From NCBI GenBank assembly GCA_013375495.1, contig JABXKC010000021.1, positions 1-64,000 of the forward strand: 64,000 nt of DNA, in the 5' to 3' direction. This document shows, piece after piece, positions 43,862-51,960 of this stretch. Position 1 is the stretch's first letter, and every line of letters starts with the position of its first letter. The translations under genes and the position numbers were made by a program. The notes under the pieces are model-generated. The model ran no database searches and was not told the DNA's origin. It saw only the letters and a list, made by a program, of their open reading frames with translations. The DNA comes from Promethearchaeota archaeon (lineage in GTDB: Archaea; Asgardarchaeota; Lokiarchaeia; Sigynarchaeales; SOKP01).

Positions 43862-44578
43862 ATGATTAGTTACGACTATACTTGGAAAATCATGATGTTA
43901 GGCGATGCTGATGCAGGAAAAACATCTTTGACAATCCGCTACCTTACTGGCTTTTTCCTCGATGACCTTAAACTGACGATTGGGGTGGATTTCTTTTCCA
44001 AGACGACGAATTATAATGAAAAGAAGGTTAAATTGCAGATTTGGGACTTTGGAGGAGAGGAACGATTCCGATTCCTCTTGCATCAGTATTGCAAAGGAGC
44101 AAATGGTGCTTATTTTCTTTATAATATTACTAATCCAAACTCACTTGATCATTTATATGATTGGACTCAAATCATTCGAGAGCATGCTGGAGATATTCCT
44201 ATAATGCTAGTAGGGACCAATTCTCATTCAAAAGAATTGAGAGCAGTGACGAGAGAGCAAGGGATTCAAGCGACGCACATCCACAACCTAGCTGGGTTCA
44301 TAGAAGTTTCCTCCAAAACGGGTCAGAATGTTGAAAAGCTTTTTGATACAATGACGGGAATTCTTTTTGATAGGTATCGACCGGAAGTAATCAGTAGTTA
44401 TAGTAGTTTTCCGGTAAATAAAGTGAATAAAACCGTCACCTATAGATTTGAGAACATTAATTCTAATAAATATGTTGGAAAAAAAAAAATTAAGCGATTT
44501 AAATCGTTTTTAAAAAAGTTACTCAAATTTAAATTGAAGAAGAAGGATGAGGAATTCAAAAAGCGACATAAAATTTAG
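43862..44578 (+). CDS. Rab/Ras-like small GTPase with degenerate G4 motif and basic tail
   Basis: The 238-residue protein has G1 GDADAGKTS (residues 14-22), the switch I Thr in LTIGVDF, and G3 DFGGEERFRF (canonical DTAGQE), so the position of Ras Gln61 is Glu. The G4 NKxD motif, which gives guanine specificity, is replaced by TNSHS. G5 is SSKTG. After the G domain a 55-residue tail is strongly basic (KKKIKRFKSFLKKLLKFKLKKK), suitable for membrane or nucleic-acid contact in place of a prenyl anchor. It converges within two bases on the gene at 44581. Confidence 0.9.
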   Translation: MISYDYTWKIMMLGDADAGKTSLTIRYLTGFFLDDLKLTIGVDFFSKTTNYNEKKVKLQIWDFGGEERFRFLLHQYCKGANGAYFLYNITNPNSLDHLYDWTQIIREHAGDIPIMLVGTNSHSKELRAVTREQGIQATHIHNLAGFIEVSSKTGQNVEKLFDTMTGILFDRYRPEVISSYSSFPVNKVNKTVTYRFENINSNKYVGKKKIKRFKSFLKKLLKFKLKKKDEEFKKRHKI

Positions 44579-44580
44579 AA

Positions 44581-45138
44581 TTAAAAATCATAATCGAGGG
44601 AAAAAGTCCGGGCAATCCAAGCTTGAGGATCGTGAGTTGGTTTTAATTTACCATCAGAAATATTCTTTCTCCGATATTTTTTCATTTTTTCAGACATATC
44701 CTTAACCGAGAGTAAATTTCCATCTGAAAATTCTAACTCAATAACCGTATCAAATGAGATCGGACTCTGAAATCCCATGTGAACGTACATGGAGTCAATG
44801 AAGTCCTTAGCAATTAACATTTTTCCCGAGAACTGAGTTTTAAGCTTTAGATTTTCGTACTTTAGATTGATTAATCCCTCCTTTTTCGCTTTTGGCTTGA
44901 CATCGTTTATTATTGGGTGTTTTTTCTTAGTATCTTCAACGGTTACATTCATTTCATCTAATTCTAAGCATTTTTCAACAATTATGAAGTTCATAACGAA
45001 ACCACGCCAATTTGCGGTATGCGGAGAAACTGGTCTTAAATCATAATCAAAAGGAGATGGTAAATCTTCACCTTTAAGTCCAACAATAGAATATTCGTTA
45101 TTTCTATAAATTAAGGTGTCTGGTACTTGTCCTGTCAT
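44581..45138 (-). CDS. Unknown 185-residue protein
   Basis: I do not recognise this protein. It is soluble and begins with a beta-rich part (YSIVGLKGEDLPSPFDYDLRPVSP, NWRGFVMNFIIVEKCLELDEM). A basic linker follows, then a second beta-rich part (LINLKYENLKLKTQFSGKMLIAKDFI, FDTVIELEFSDG). This looks like two halves of a beta sandwich or barrel. Its stop lies two bases from the stop of the convergent GTPase gene, so the transcripts overlap at their 3' ends. Confidence 0.7.
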   Translation of the reverse strand: MTGQVPDTLIYRNNEYSIVGLKGEDLPSPFDYDLRPVSPHTANWRGFVMNFIIVEKCLELDEMNVTVEDTKKKHPIINDVKPKAKKEGLINLKYENLKLKTQFSGKMLIAKDFIDSMYVHMGFQSPISFDTVIELEFSDGNLLSVKDMSEKMKKYRRKNISDGKLKPTHDPQAWIARTFSLDYDF

Positions 45139-45211
45139 TTTTATTGCCCAAAATTGTATTTGCTTTTCAATTAATAGTATTCTCTAAATTCTTTAAGCTT
45201 GATGAAATTAT

Positions 45212-46429
45212 TTATATTACATAAAAAATAAGAGCAGAAATAAAAAGGACGATACTAACTAGTAAAAATACTCCTCCAAAAGAAAATATTGCTAAGACAT
45301 ATCCACTAAGTATAGGTCCAATTGTCTGCCCAATGTCCATGATTGTGCTTAGAGTTCCGATAGCTGTGCCATAATCCTCTCTTTTAGATAGATCTGAGAC
45401 ATAAGCTGCGGTGGATGAAACAACCATTGCCATACCAATTCCAAATCCGCAAAGAATTAAAATTACCCCAATGACATTAGTTGTAAATGGAGTTACCCAC
45501 GACACGCCTGCCTCTAGTAAGAGCCCAACAAGAATAATAAAGCGGCGACCAATCTTGTCTGAAAAATGTCCCATTAAAGGTTTGAACACGACAAGCATTA
45601 AAGTTAAGATCGCTGGAAGCAATCCAATCAACCAAGCATCGAAATGAAGCGAGTCAGCATATAATATCACATAAGCTTCAATAATTCCGAAGGCGAAATA
45701 TTGACTAGCTTGAACAATGGAGGTTGATAATATGATTTTGTGAGTTAAGACTTCTTTAAATCCTTTCAGAAATTCCTTTATTGTCAGTGATGATCTTCTA
45801 TCTTCTTGAGCAAATTGAGTTCGTGGGGTTCGGTCTCGATATAGAAGCACCACAAGTGCAAGAGCAATAGTTCCAGAAATCGCGCATCCAATATAGACGC
45901 CATAATAATAATTATTTGTAAGAAAGAGAATAGTTCCTCCAGTTATAGGTGCTAGGAAGCGACCTACAAGAGTAATTGAAGAAAAGGACGAGATAATCCT
46001 CCCTTTTTTCTCGGGATACGATTCAGCAATCGCCGCCATGGCAACGGGAACGAAAATCGCGGTTGAAAAGCCGTGATAGAAACGAATTATCATCAATATC
46101 CATATATTTATCGCAAATAAGTAAAAAACGGGGGCACTCGCAAAGATTACAGTCGAAACGAAAATAAGTTTCCTTCGTCCGTATACATCAGATAATCGCC
46201 CAGCGATCATGCTAACTAAAATCCCTGGAACTGTGGAAGCAGCAATGACGTAACCAAAAAATTTTTCTTCGAATTTTAAGGTAATTAGAGAATTTGTAAA
46301 GAGGGGTAATATTGGGCTTTTCGACATTGTAGAACTAAACAGCGCAAAAAATCCTATAAAACTGATAATAAAAAAGGAGGTTAATTTAAATATTTTGACG
46401 CCTTTCTTATTTTCTATTTCCATGGTCAT
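45212..46429 (-). CDS. MFS transporter, operon with ChrB-like gene
   Basis: The 405-residue protein has about twelve membrane helices with MFS motif A between helices 2 and 3 (GRLSDVYGRRKLIFVS) and a repeat of it after helix 8 (GHFSDKIGRRFIIL). The start overlaps the stop of the ChrB-like gene by four bases, so the two are translationally coupled. The pairing suggests export of an oxyanion or toxic compound sensed through ChrB, but the substrate is not known. Confidence 0.87.
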   Translation of the reverse strand: MTMEIENKKGVKIFKLTSFFIISFIGFFALFSSTMSKSPILPLFTNSLITLKFEEKFFGYVIAASTVPGILVSMIAGRLSDVYGRRKLIFVSTVIFASAPVFYLFAINIWILMIIRFYHGFSTAIFVPVAMAAIAESYPEKKGRIISSFSSITLVGRFLAPITGGTILFLTNNYYYGVYIGCAISGTIALALVVLLYRDRTPRTQFAQEDRRSSLTIKEFLKGFKEVLTHKIILSTSIVQASQYFAFGIIEAYVILYADSLHFDAWLIGLLPAILTLMLVVFKPLMGHFSDKIGRRFIILVGLLLEAGVSWVTPFTTNVIGVILILCGFGIGMAMVVSSTAAYVSDLSKREDYGTAIGTLSTIMDIGQTIGPILSGYVLAIFSFGGVFLLVSIVLFISALIFYVI

Positions 46430-46959
46430 TGAGATTCATTGAGTTTCTGTTTAATGAATGTGTGCCTTTCTGGTCGTGTCTTAATATTCTCAATTTCATC
46501 TTTATATTTTTCACGGATTATTTGTTGCTTAAAGTATGTGTATATAGTATCGTAAACCGGAAATTCTTTTTCACAAGCTTCGTGGTCTGAATCCACTAAG
46601 AAAGGAGTTCCGATTGCTACAAGTTCTAAAGCCCAGGCGAGAGGTTCCTCATCTATCCCTCCTGTATCTGCAGCTCTTACGAGTTTTCTCACTCTTTGTA
46701 ACGCTTCATCGCTTTCAAGTTTGTATTTTTCTACGATTGCGTCAAAAGTACAATGTTTCTCGCCGTTACAAACGTGGTGATCAAGTTCTACTCCCAAACC
46801 TGCAGTATCAAATGGAATAGCTCCCGTGTTTTCTACGAAATCGGATATTTCGTCTCTTGGAAGGAAAACGAATTGAGCGCGCTTATCAACGAACCTTTTG
46901 ATTAACCAAGGGCTTGCTACCCTGTCAATATGTACATAATCTCGAGTTACCCATATCAT
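46426..46959 (-). CDS. ChrB-domain (chromate-resistance-like) protein
   Basis: The 177-residue protein matches the ChrB C-terminal domain: WVTRDYVHIDRVASPWLIKRF at the start, IPFDTAGLGVELDHH, CTFDAIVEKY and VRAADTGGI. In bacteria ChrB is part of chromate-resistance loci, as sensor or enzyme. Here it is a stand-alone domain coupled to an MFS transporter instead of ChrA. I choose the ATG at 46959, six bases after a GGGA; an in-frame TTG is four codons upstream. Confidence 0.85.
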   Translation of the reverse strand: MIWVTRDYVHIDRVASPWLIKRFVDKRAQFVFLPRDEISDFVENTGAIPFDTAGLGVELDHHVCNGEKHCTFDAIVEKYKLESDEALQRVRKLVRAADTGGIDEEPLAWALELVAIGTPFLVDSDHEACEKEFPVYDTIYTYFKQQIIREKYKDEIENIKTRPERHTFIKQKLNESQ

Positions 46960-47025
46960 AATTAATCCCAATTTTTATTTAATTTTACTTTATTATCATT
47001 CTTTATTAATGATATATTAATACTT

Positions 47026-47523
47026 TTATACTGGCAATTTAGTTCCGCATTCTTGACAATAAGTATTTTCTCGACTATTTATTTTTCCGCAACTAGGACA
47101 AAACATAGTTGCTTCTTGTACTCTGGTATAAGGCGCCATGTTTTGTATATCTTCAAACATTTTTACGAAGTTTGGAGCGATCGTCCGTTCGAGCTTCATA
47201 GGCGTAGTTCCTAAATCTAGAGCCCATTGTTTCATTTTACCTTGGGGTTTCAGCCATTGCATGCCATATCCAAAGGAAAGCGAAACTTCAACGCTCACAT
47301 AAGTTGTCTCATTATCAGGATTATACCCAATCTTCATTGTGTATGTTTCTCCGTAAGACATCATAGAGATATCGCGCTTGATATTAAGCGTATATATTAA
47401 TTTATTAGGCGTTGTTGTTTGGCTGTTAATTGTTCCGCTATTAGTTGCCCAAAACGAGTGCGTTCTACTGAGAACTTCTTCTAAAGGCATTTTCAGGGAA
47501 TAATACCCATATTTATGTCCCAT
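47026..47523 (-). CDS. Zinc-ribbon protein with beta-rich domain
   Basis: The 165-residue protein ends in a zinc ribbon (FCPSCGKINSRENTYCQECGTKL, two CxxC pairs ten residues apart). The preceding 130 residues are beta-rich (KLIYTLNIKRDISMMSYGETYTMKIGY, TYVSVEVSLSFGYGMQW) and resemble SRPBCC/START-type or polyketide-cyclase-like folds, without certain assignment. The beta domain plus ribbon layout is common in Asgard genomes as far as I know. Cytosolic, function unknown. Confidence 0.72.
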   Translation of the reverse strand: MGHKYGYYSLKMPLEEVLSRTHSFWATNSGTINSQTTTPNKLIYTLNIKRDISMMSYGETYTMKIGYNPDNETTYVSVEVSLSFGYGMQWLKPQGKMKQWALDLGTTPMKLERTIAPNFVKMFEDIQNMAPYTRVQEATMFCPSCGKINSRENTYCQECGTKLPV

Positions 47524-47746
47524 AAAGATTTCACTCTTTTTTTATATGAAAAGTAGTTGATTGAGTATATATTGTTATTTAAAATCGGCTTATATTTGAA
47601 TTTTATAAATAATTAATTTCGGTGGTCTTATCATTATGAGTCTAATATCAAAAGTAGGACAATTTAATAATCTATAATAAAGAGCTTTATACGGGTGAGT
47701 TGTGTCTCTAGTAATTAGACAAATAATAATAATATGGATGAATAAA

Positions 47747-48202
47747 ATGTTTAAAAAAATATTGTTAGGTGTAGATAGTTCTGAAAATTCTATGAAAGCT
47801 GTTGACAAAGTTATTGAAATACAGAAGGAAACAAACTCTGAGGTAGTCATTTTTCACTCGTTTTTACATCATCTCTCAGAGATAAGGCCCACTTTTGTTG
47901 GAAGAGGCGTACCTGATACATCGTTAAGTTATGAGATTCACAACGATATAGTTAAAGAAGGCACTAAACTCTTAGATGATGTTAAGCAAAAATTTGAGAG
48001 TAAAGGGCTTAAGGTTGATTCTAGAAGAATTTTTGATTTTGGCCCTCAGTACTACATCGAAGAAAAAGTAAAAGAAGAAGGTTTTGATCTTGTTGTATTA
48101 GGATGTGGAGGGAAACATTCAAAGTTAAGACGTACTTTTGCCGGAACTGTTCCTGAGTATGTTGTTAATAACGTGGATGTCGATATATTAATCGTTAAAT
48201 AA
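47747..48202 (+). CDS. Universal stress protein (UspA family)
   Basis: The 151-residue protein shows the Usp fold: FKKILLGVDSSENSMKAVDKV at the N-terminus and DLVVLGCGGKHSKLRRTFAGTVPEYVVN at the C-terminus. The latter fits the ATP-binding G-2X-G-9X-G pattern approximately, followed by VDILIVK. I take the ATG at 47747 as start, since the core begins at once; a further ATG is at 47738 and a GTG at 47702. It probably binds ATP and acts in stress response. Confidence 0.9.
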   Translation: MFKKILLGVDSSENSMKAVDKVIEIQKETNSEVVIFHSFLHHLSEIRPTFVGRGVPDTSLSYEIHNDIVKEGTKLLDDVKQKFESKGLKVDSRRIFDFGPQYYIEEKVKEEGFDLVVLGCGGKHSKLRRTFAGTVPEYVVNNVDVDILIVK

Positions 48203-48246
48203 TTTTTTATTTTTCACTTTTTTATTAGTAGTGCCTTGACATAGTA

Positions 48247-48264
48247 TTTGTGAATAATCACAAA
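48247..48264. promoter_or_regulatory. Palindrome upstream of flavodoxin-like gene
   Basis: TTTGTGA-ATAA-TCACAAA, seven-base arms, 90 bases before the flavodoxin-like ATG. The half AATAATCACAAA also occurs near 38384, before the RHH gene. It recalls CRP/FNR-type half sites but with a four-base spacer. Confidence 0.4.
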
Positions 48265-48353
48265 ATATTGGACTATAAAATAGATAAATATTAGGTTATC
48301 ATAATTTAATTCTAAAAATATTAAATTTAATATAACAACCTATATGATGAACA

Positions 48354-48764
48354 ATGGATACTTTAGTTGTGTATTATTCAATCTTTGGGAATAATAAAGG
48401 CATCGCTACTAACATTGCACAGGTAAATCATTACGATATTGTTGAATTCAATCCGGGTACATTCTTCCGCGTGTTTCAATTCTTCATGAGAAAGAAGCGA
48501 TTAGGTAAAAAAGCGAAACAAATTGATGTCAGAAATTATAATAATTTAATTATCTGCGGACCTATTTGGGCTGGTAAACCAGCAACTGCAATTATAAAAC
48601 TCTTGGAAAATATTGGAATAGAAAATAAAAATATTAGCTGTAATCTTACTTATACGCAAGATTACAGTAATACAGAAAGACAGATTGCAGATTTAATTGC
48701 GAATAATGGTGGTATTTCTCAAGAGATTGTTTTTTGGAACATAAGAAATAATCCTGATGCTTAA
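48354..48764 (+). CDS. Flavodoxin-like protein
   Basis: The 136-residue protein starts with a flavodoxin FMN phosphate loop (LVVYYSIFGNNKGIATNIA; canonical T/SxTGxT is SIFGNN here). The middle strand and loop NNLIICGPIWAGKPATAI are typical for the flavin-ring loop. It is an electron carrier or flavin reductase domain. The relaxed phosphate loop and short C-terminus set it apart from standard flavodoxins. A palindrome lies upstream. Confidence 0.8.
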   Translation: MDTLVVYYSIFGNNKGIATNIAQVNHYDIVEFNPGTFFRVFQFFMRKKRLGKKAKQIDVRNYNNLIICGPIWAGKPATAIIKLLENIGIENKNISCNLTYTQDYSNTERQIADLIANNGGISQEIVFWNIRNNPDA

Positions 48765-48790
48765 AAAAATGTTTGAAGAATAAGATATTT

Positions 48791-48976
48791 TCATAGAAAT
48801 TTGTCCATGAGGTATTTTTTTGCCTTAATACTAGTAATTTTAAAATCTAACGTATCAACTACATGCTGAGCTTGGTCGTTAGCGATTTTTCTTGCTTCCT
48901 CATCAGTGGAAGCATTTATTTTAAATTTTCTATATGGAAAAATATAGAATTTTACTTTAACTTCATATTCAGGCAA
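48791..48976 (-). CDS. Small hypothetical protein (61 residues)
   Basis: The small frame has a strand-helix-strand pattern (YEVKVKFYIFPYRKFKINAST, then DEEARKIANDQAQHVVDTL, then FKITSIKAKKYL) of the kind seen in small conserved proteins with an INAxxxEEA motif. GAGGGAGCCAG precedes its ATG closely, giving a usable ribosome site. It converges on the flavodoxin-like gene. Function unknown. Confidence 0.6.
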   Translation of the reverse strand: MPEYEVKVKFYIFPYRKFKINASTDEEARKIANDQAQHVVDTLDFKITSIKAKKYLMDKFL

Positions 48977-49144
48977 ACTGGCTCCCTCCGTCTACTTAAA
49001 ATTATGTATAGGTTTTACTATACTTTAAGAAATCTTAAGTTATAAAACTAAATTATCTAAGGGTTAATTCTTTAAAGTTATGAGTTAAAAGAGAAATTAT
49101 AAAAAACAACATATTATTACATTTTTCAAGGAGGTTTAGTTTAA

Positions 49145-49573
49145 ATGAATGTATACCAAAAGTATATTGAGGATATGATTCAAGACAAGGTTTCACCACC
49201 CCCCATTGCTCAATTATTAGGATTTAAAATTACGGATTTTTGTGATGGGTGTACAACCGTCGAGATGGAAGCAACCGGGAAATACTGGAACCCAATGAAA
49301 ACTTTGCATGGAGGTGTCTACTGCGATTTAGCCGATATGGCTATGGGATTTTCGTTTTTAACCACTTTAAACGAAGATGAGTTGTTCACAACCGTAGATT
49401 TAAGAATAAATTACCTTAAACCAGTAACAACGGGAAAACTCGTTGCTTCAAGCAAAATAATTAAACGAGGTAAGAGATTGGGATATGTAGAATGCGAAAT
49501 TGTTAACGACCAAGGGGAACTAGTAGCTAAAGCAAGCAGTACTTGCATAATTCAAAAAAGAACTCTAAAATAA
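49145..49573 (+). CDS. PaaI-type hotdog-fold thioesterase
   Basis: The 142-residue protein has the hotdog signature TLHGGVYCDLADMAMGFSF (HGG and the catalytic Asp in DLAD) and the later TVDLRINYLKPVTTGKL strand pair. PaaI-type enzymes hydrolyse acyl- or aryl-CoA thioesters in the cytosol. A strong AAGGAGG lies ten bases before the ATG. No operon partner; the acyl-CoA ligase at 56712 uses related substrates. Confidence 0.9.
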   Translation: MNVYQKYIEDMIQDKVSPPPIAQLLGFKITDFCDGCTTVEMEATGKYWNPMKTLHGGVYCDLADMAMGFSFLTTLNEDELFTTVDLRINYLKPVTTGKLVASSKIIKRGKRLGYVECEIVNDQGELVAKASSTCIIQKRTLK

Positions 49574-49766
49574 CGGATTTGAATTACCTAAATTGGTATC
49601 CTAGTTTAGTTGAGAAAACCGAGAGGAAAATAATATTTGATCTTATGCTTCAGCTAAGAGATTATTAAATTCTTGACGAGAATGTAAAAGTTTAAATAGA
49701 TAATTCATATTCTTTACCTTACGAATTTCTAGTAAAAATTCGAGTAAATTCAATCTATGTTAATTT

Positions 49767-50102
49767 ATGGTGAAAATGATGGTTTATCTATACGCGACAG
49801 TATGGTTTCCACCCGTTAAGGGTGAAGAAGTCGGAAAGAAGTTTCTTGAAATTACAAAGAAATATCCTGAAGATAGAAGCCTTGGTAAAACGGTATTAGA
49901 TGGCGCCTTAATGAGGACCAAATATGGCATAAAAGCTATAACAATTTCCTCAGTTAAGGAAGGAAAACTTGAGGCCGCTCAAGAGAGGGTTAATGAAATT
50001 TTAGCCGCTTACTCCGAAATTGAGGGCGTTAACACGAGATTAGAAACATGGGCTACATTAGTCGAATCTTTGGAAGCTGTAGGGCTTAAAGCACCTGAAT
50101 AA
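49767..50102 (+). CDS. Small conserved-in-window protein (paralogue of 25553)
   Basis: The 111-residue protein has a ferredoxin-like alpha/beta pattern. It shares the beginning VYLYATVWFPPVKGEEVGKKFLEI with the 25553 protein (AYIVITGSFPAHVGMEVGKKFLEL) and a similar late helix (LVESLEAVGL against LEAKDALSMVGL). By comparison the real start may be the Met at codon 4 or 5. The function is not known; the fold is compatible with small dimeric barrel proteins. Confidence 0.7.
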   Translation: MVKMMVYLYATVWFPPVKGEEVGKKFLEITKKYPEDRSLGKTVLDGALMRTKYGIKAITISSVKEGKLEAAQERVNEILAAYSEIEGVNTRLETWATLVESLEAVGLKAPE

Positions 50103-50451
50103 TTTATTATAAACATTTAACTCTTCTATTTTTATATTTTTGAAATTATAAAGAATACATTTAGAAATTCATATATACGCTAATTTTTTCCCTCAATTCA
50201 TAGGACAAAAAGGAAAATGATTTAGTAGCGTCTCTGACTATGCTTTTTCTATTGAATAGATTAGAGATAAAATAAATTGGGGTAAATTTTTAGAAAAGAT
50301 TTAAATATGAAAAGTTTTATGTCTAGCTTTGTATTATTTTTCAAAGATAAGGCGTATTTAGAGGAAGCAACACATCAGGATTGGCTTAAATCAAATAATA
50401 CAAGTTTTATAAAATTATCCAGTTAAGGTAAAAAGTTTTAATTAGGAAAAA
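50103..50451. other. Gene-free spacer before GTPase 2
   Basis: These 349 bases hold no supported gene. A 39-codon frame (50307-50426, MKSFMSSFVLFF start) ends 25 bases before the GTPase, but it begins inside a TATA-like TTTAAATAT at 50301, which is more likely the GTPase promoter. Confidence 0.4.
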
Positions 50452-50964
50452 ATGTTAGACGCAATTTTTAAAATCGTGATTTTCGGCGATGCGGGTAGCG
50501 GAAAAACCACATTAACAAAAAGGTTTAAAACAGATATGTTCATTTCAGATTCTCAGATGACTATCGGAGTTGACTTTGAAACTGTAACCTTTGAGGTTGA
50601 TGGAAAAAAAGTAAAGCTAATGATCTGGGATTTCGGCGGTGAGGAGAGATTTCGATTCATTTTACCTACATATATAAATGGTGCTATGGGAGGGATATTA
50701 ATGTACGATATCACAAATTATCCTTCTCTCGCTCACATTGACAACTGGTTATCCGTTATAAATGGTAAACAGGAACAAATTCCACTTGTTTTACTTGGTG
50801 GTAAAGCGGATTTAGACATAATTAGACAAATTCCTTTTAAAGAAGGAAGAAAAATTGCAAAGGCAAAGGGTTTTAGCGGTTTTACGGAATGCTCGAGTAG
50901 AACGGGTGAAAATGTGGAAAAATCCTTTGAGACATTAACTAGAATAATGTTAAATAGATTATAG
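50452..50964 (+). CDS. Rab/Ras-like small GTPase, compact form
   Basis: The 170-residue protein is little more than a G domain: G1 GDAGSGKTT (residues 11-19), switch I MTIGVDF, G3 DFGGEERFRF, G4 GGKADL (the Asn of NKxD is Gly, Asp kept), and G5 SSRTG. As in the GTPase at 43862, the catalytic Gln of switch II is Glu. It has no C-terminal Cys for lipid attachment and no tail. Its role in membrane or cytoskeleton dynamics is only inferred from the family. Confidence 0.93.
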   Translation: MLDAIFKIVIFGDAGSGKTTLTKRFKTDMFISDSQMTIGVDFETVTFEVDGKKVKLMIWDFGGEERFRFILPTYINGAMGGILMYDITNYPSLAHIDNWLSVINGKQEQIPLVLLGGKADLDIIRQIPFKEGRKIAKAKGFSGFTECSSRTGENVEKSFETLTRIMLNRL

Positions 50965-51067
50965 CTTATTTTCGGTATTATGGCACTTTAGATTTTGCGC
51001 AATTTAATAATAATCAATATTCTCAATGAATTGAGTGTTAAATTAGAAAAAAAAAAATGATTATAAT

Positions 51068-51775
51068 TTAAGTTTTTACCCCTAAGTAGAATAGTAAAGC
51101 GCTTAGAATCATTGTAGCTCTAATAAATATTAAACTAATACCTGGATCAAATAAACCGTCTAAAATTCCACCCATTATATACAAAAAAGCTCCTAGAGAC
51201 AGATAATAAAATTTTCTTCTGATGATACCAGTTCCCTGTATGCCTTTTCTTAAGAAACCAAATCCGTCAAGAATGAGGATGGATACCAGAAAGATTAGAG
51301 CTAAGATCCCAACTATTGATTCAAATATAAGACTATCGTTAATGAGATCACTACCTAAAGGATCAGGAGTCGTGTAGGTTAAAGCATCACCTGGAAATAA
51401 GAACAAAAGTGCGTCAAAAATAATACCTAAGGTTAAGAAAATTGTAAAAATCGTCCATTTTTTCTTAGGCACAATTAATTCAGCTCCAAAGAACATGCCA
51501 AATATTGCGACGCCAGGGAACCACATCCAATTAATTAGACCGATTATTCCTAATGAATTATCAATATTTGTTTGAGTTATGAGGACGGTTACGAAGTCCA
51601 AGAAATCTCCTGTAAAAATAAGGCCAGCGAAAAAGTAAGTTAATCCTAGATATAATAGAGGATTTGAATGTGTTTTTCTTGCTTTATAAATCGCAAATAA
51701 TCCGAAAATAATAGAGAAGAGAAAAACACCAGAGGCTGTAAGCCCATTTAACCAACCTATAAAAGAGAGCGCCAT
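51068..51775 (-). CDS. Seven-helix membrane protein of unknown function
   Basis: The 235-residue protein has about seven evenly spaced hydrophobic helices with short loops (helix 1 WLNGLTASGVFLFSIIFGLF). Small charged loops include IVPKKKW and FLRKGIQGTGIIRRK. A seven-helix plan recalls sensory receptor membrane domains, but no retinal-binding Lys motif is present. It lies convergent to GTPase 2. Function unknown. Confidence 0.7.
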   Translation of the reverse strand: MALSFIGWLNGLTASGVFLFSIIFGLFAIYKARKTHSNPLLYLGLTYFFAGLIFTGDFLDFVTVLITQTNIDNSLGIIGLINWMWFPGVAIFGMFFGAELIVPKKKWTIFTIFLTLGIIFDALLFLFPGDALTYTTPDPLGSDLINDSLIFESIVGILALIFLVSILILDGFGFLRKGIQGTGIIRRKFYYLSLGAFLYIMGGILDGLFDPGISLIFIRATMILSALLFYLGVKT

Positions 51776-51960
51776 TAGAATTCACATTTTAACGTATTTT
51801 ATTTTTTTTATAAAAACATAAAAATAATTTTGTATGTTAATTTCATCTAGTGATAATATAAACTTTTCTCAATCATTTGAAGTTTGAAGTTTTCAATTTA
51901 AATCTAGTAGGAATTGTATTAGAAATTAAAAGAAGTGTTAACAAAAAGAGGATTATAAAA

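Noticed and set aside
50307..50426. 39-codon ORF just before GTPase 2
   Set aside because: Its start lies within a TATA-like element, no ribosome site is visible and the product looks unstructured.
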